DNA from: Kiritimatiellia bacterium
Lineage (GTDB): Bacteria; Verrucomicrobiota; Kiritimatiellia; RFP12; UBA1067
Reading direction: 5' to 3'
Length of the DNA stretch: 40,841 nucleotides
Assembly (NCBI GenBank): GCA_024405395.1
Contig: JAKSOW010000014.1
Span: 1-40,841, forward strand
Of the stretch, positions 38,854 to 40,841 are shown piece after piece (the first letter of the stretch is position 1; every line of letters starts with the position of its first letter). The notes under the pieces are model-generated. The model ran no database searches, had not been told where the DNA came from, and worked only from the letters and a program-made list of their open reading frames with translations. The translations under genes were made by a program, and so were the position numbers.

Positions 38854-38882
38854 ATTATAGCATAGGCATCATGCCCACGCAA
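38854..38882 (-). promoter_or_regulatory. Promoter of the glycosidase operon (TTGCGT-N17-TATAAT, extended -10)
   Basis: On the minus strand TGCTATAAT ends 6 bases before the ATG at 38847; TTGCGT lies 17 bases upstream of the hexamer. The 12-base string covering the -10 (38851-38862) is identical to that at 3231-3242 before the HU gene. The -35 box abuts the nifJ terminator hairpin, so the operon is insulated from upstream transcription. Confidence 0.7.
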
Positions 38883-38917
38883 AACGAAAGGCCGCGACTT
38901 TCGCCGCGGCCTTCGTT
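38883..38917 (-). terminator. Strong intrinsic terminator after nifJ
   Basis: The arms at 38883-38896 and 38905-38917 form a GC-rich stem of 13 pairs with one bulged base and an 8-base loop. On the leftward transcript the hairpin ends in a U-rich run (TTTCGTTTTG). It starts 21 bases after the nifJ stop. Confidence 0.85.
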
Positions 38918-38938
38918 TATAGCCCTAAGATGTGGGTA

Positions 38939-40841
38939 TTACATCTCGGCGAGCTTCTTCAGGAGCGCGTAGTTCTCCTTGAAGCCCTGTTCGGACTTCT
39001 CGAGCATGGCCATCGCCTTCTCCTGGCCGACCTTCTTGATCAGCTGCTTGAAGCGGTTCTCGCCGAGTTCCTTCGAGACGGCGTTCTTGGAGAACGAGAC
39101 CGTGTCGGACTTGTCGGCCGAGTCGAGCTTCACCTTGCCGGTGGTCGGGTTGTAGGTCCAGAGCGGGAAGTGGACGGACTCAACCGCCGCCTTCTGGTGG
39201 GCCGGGCCCGTCTTCGTCAGGAGGCCCTGCTCAATGCAGTGCGCGTAGGCGATGATGAGCGCGGGGCCGTCGTAGTTCTCGGCCTCGTTGAAGGCCTTGA
39301 CCGTGGCGGCGGGGTTCGTGCCCATCGAGACGTACGCGATGTAGACGTTCTTGTACTGCATCTGCATGAGACCCAGGTTCTTCTTGGCCTGGACCTTGCC
39401 GCTGGCGGCGAACTTCGCGATCGCACCGGTCGGCGTGGACTTGGAGGCCTGGCCGCCCGTGTTGGAGTACACTTCCGTATCCATGACGAGGATCTTGATG
39501 TTCTTGCCGGAGGCGAGCACGTGGTCGAGACCGCCGTAGCCGATATCGTAGGCCCAGCCGTCACCGCCGAGGATCCACACGGACTTGCGCACGAGGTTGT
39601 CGGCGACCGTGAGGAGCTGCTTGGAGATGTCGCAGCCCGCCTTGCAGCCGGCCTCGCACGCCACCTTCAGTTCCTTCACGAGCGCACGCATCTGCTCAAC
39701 GCCCTGACCCTTCTCGTCGAACTGGTCAACGGCCTTGATCTTCTCGCAGAGCGCCTTGAACTCGGCAGGCGCGCCGGAGGCGATCACCTTGTCGACGAGC
39801 TCCATCGCGTAGCCGTACAGCTTGTCGGCCGACACGCGCATGCCCATGCCGAACTGCGCGTTGTCCTCGAACAGCGAGTTGGACCACGCCGGGCCCTTGC
39901 CGTCCTTGCGCTGGCAGTACGGGGTGGTGGGAAGGTTGCCGCCGTAGATCGACGAGCAGCCCGTGGCGTTCGCGACGAGGAGGCGGTCACCGCAGATCTG
40001 GGTGAGCAGCTTGACGTACGGCGTTTCGCCGCAGCCCGCGCACGCGCCCGAGAACTCGAACAGCGGCTGCTTGAGCTGGCTGTCGAGGAGCATCTTCGTG
40101 TTGAGCTTGGCCGCGTCGACCTCAGGCAGCGAGAGGAAGAACTTCCAGTTCTCGGCCTCGGCCTTGCGCAGCGGGATCTGCTCGACCATCTTGAGGGCGC
40201 CCTTCGCCTTCATCGGGCACTGGACCACGCAGAGCTCGCAGCCCATGCAGTCCTCGGGGGCAACCTGGATCGTGACCTTCTCGCCGAACTTCGACGTGAG
40301 CTTGCCGGCATCGACCGACTTGAACGTCTCAGGCGCACCGGCGAGGGCGGCGGCAGGATACACTTTCATGCGGATAGCCGCGTGCGAGCAGATCGCCAGA
40401 CAGTTGCCGCACTGGATACAGGCGGTCGGATCCCACTGCGGGATGAAGGCCGCGACGTTGCGCTTTTCCCACTGCGTGGTGGCGGTGGGCCAGGTGCCGT
40501 CGTCGGGAATCGCGCTCACGGGCAGCTCGTTGCCCTTCTGCGCGATCATCTTCGCGGTGACGTTCTGGATGAAGGCAGGCGCCTCGGCGGAGACCGCGGC
40601 CGGCATCTTGGCGACCTTGGCGGAGACCGTGGCGGGATACTGCACTTCCTCAATGGCGGCGGAGGCGGCCTCGATGCACTTGTGGTTCATCGCGACGACT
40701 TCTTCGCCCTTCTTGGAGTAAGCCTTCGTGGCGTAGTCCTTGAGCACCTGGATCGGATCGAGGATCGTGCCATCGGCCTTCTTCAACGTGATGCCCGAGA
40801 GCTTGAAGAACGCGGTCTGCAGCACCGTGTTGGTGCGCGTG
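38939..40841 (-). CDS. nifJ: Pyruvate:ferredoxin (flavodoxin) oxidoreductase, C-terminal part (5' end outside window)
   Basis: This enzyme oxidises pyruvate to acetyl-CoA and CO2, reducing ferredoxin, in anaerobic fermentation. The visible 634 codons cover the linker after the gamma domain (TNTVLQTAFFKLSG at the edge). Two 4Fe-4S motifs follow (CIQCGNCLAIC and CMGCELCVVQC), and the beta/TPP domain comes next: FSGACAGCGETPYVKLL with the proximal-cluster Cys residues, GDGWAYDIGYGGLDHVL (TPP/Mg site) and VMDTEVYSNTGGQASKSTP. The order and spacing are those of the single-chain homodimeric PFOR. The frame is open to the window edge; the GTG at 40825 is an internal Val codon, not a start. The C-terminus ends in LKKLAEM. 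Codon use is strongly biased and GC-rich, which suggests high expression. Confidence 0.96.
   Translation of the reverse strand, partial: TRTNTVLQTAFFKLSGITLKKADGTILDPIQVLKDYATKAYSKKGEEVVAMNHKCIEAASAAIEEVQYPATVSAKVAKMPAAVSAEAPAFIQNVTAKMIAQKGNELPVSAIPDDGTWPTATTQWEKRNVAAFIPQWDPTACIQCGNCLAICSHAAIRMKVYPAAALAGAPETFKSVDAGKLTSKFGEKVTIQVAPEDCMGCELCVVQCPMKAKGALKMVEQIPLRKAEAENWKFFLSLPEVDAAKLNTKMLLDSQLKQPLFEFSGACAGCGETPYVKLLTQICGDRLLVANATGCSSIYGGNLPTTPYCQRKDGKGPAWSNSLFEDNAQFGMGMRVSADKLYGYAMELVDKVIASGAPAEFKALCEKIKAVDQFDEKGQGVEQMRALVKELKVACEAGCKAGCDISKQLLTVADNLVRKSVWILGGDGWAYDIGYGGLDHVLASGKNIKILVMDTEVYSNTGGQASKSTPTGAIAKFAASGKVQAKKNLGLMQMQYKNVYIAYVSMGTNPAATVKAFNEAENYDGPALIIAYAHCIEQGLLTKTGPAHQKAAVESVHFPLWTYNPTTGKVKLDSADKSDTVSFSKNAVSKELGENRFKQLIKKVGQEKAMAMLEKSEQGFKENYALLKKLAEM

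Noticed and set aside
38854..38882. Sigma-54 promoter before the first GH2 gene, because of the shared TGCTATAAT
   Set aside because: No GG lies 10 bases before the GC; a TTGCGT -35 at 17 bases fits sigma-70 better.
40823..40825. GTG at 40825 as the start of nifJ
   Set aside because: The frame continues to the window edge with the conserved TNTVLQTAFF segment, so this is an internal Val in a truncated gene.

Overview
The window looks like chromosome of a strictly anaerobic, GC-rich member of the PVC superphylum, most likely a gut-type Kiritimatiellota or close relative (inference). The basis is the mix of genes: a pyruvate:ferredoxin oxidoreductase, a glycyl radical enzyme, many Sec-exported glycosidases and phosphatases, a giant surface protein with autotransporter-associated beta-strand repeats, a type II secretion/type IV pilus-like cluster with an HU-domain protein, and a UDP-galactopyranose mutase. 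No rRNA, tRNA, CRISPR array, insertion sequence or phage gene was seen. No gene-free stretch exceeds 300 bases; the longest gaps (about 105-160 bases at 3214-3318, 20840-20976, 26614-26772 and 30901-31005) hold promoters or nothing recognisable.

Layout. (1) 1-8231: a divergent pseudopilus cluster. Leftward run an HU/zinc-ribbon protein, the GspE/PilB ATPase and GspF/PilC (cut by the window edge). Rightward run a PAS protein, a TPR protein with an ATPase-free GspE N-terminal-like domain, two class III-signal pseudopilins, a large GspK/PilX-like protein and a small tail-anchored protein. The 105-base divergent spacer carries two outward-facing, mirror-image sigma-54-type promoters. (2) 8232-9724: a three-gene HipA-type toxin-antitoxin module in the order hipB, kinase, HipA-N domain, with two palindromic operators. 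(3) 20839 back to 9739: eight closely packed leftward genes: an exported esterase-GH31 fusion, a Gfo/Idh/MocA protein, an HNH nuclease, an HD hydrolase, UDP-galactopyranose mutase, an ABC-F ATPase, an alpha-oxoamine synthase (serine palmitoyltransferase-like) and a glycyl radical enzyme carrying an apparent signal peptide. (4) 20977-30900: leftward exported proteins: a giant beta-propeller/beta-strand-repeat protein, a metallophosphoesterase with a degenerate SGNH tail, a tandem phosphatase whose first copy is dead, and a probably abundant LamG-like protein with a near-consensus promoter. (5) 31006-38847: a leftward glycan-degradation operon: GH2, a 48-codon putative lipoprotein, a GH42-like protein and a second GH2. 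(6) 38939-40841: the 3' part of nifJ, ended by a strong hairpin.

How the parts work together. Regions 3 to 5 describe an organism that exports many enzymes for host or plant glycans and phosphoesters; region 1 may be the export or pilus machine that serves them (inference). Region 6 fits fermentative energy metabolism. The most unusual points are the sigma-54-like divergent control of the pseudopilus cluster, the HU-zinc ribbon fusion, the inverted HipA-N/kinase gene order, the signal peptide on a glycyl radical enzyme, several fused or decayed enzyme domains, and promoters whose -10 box sits 6-8 bases from the start codon.
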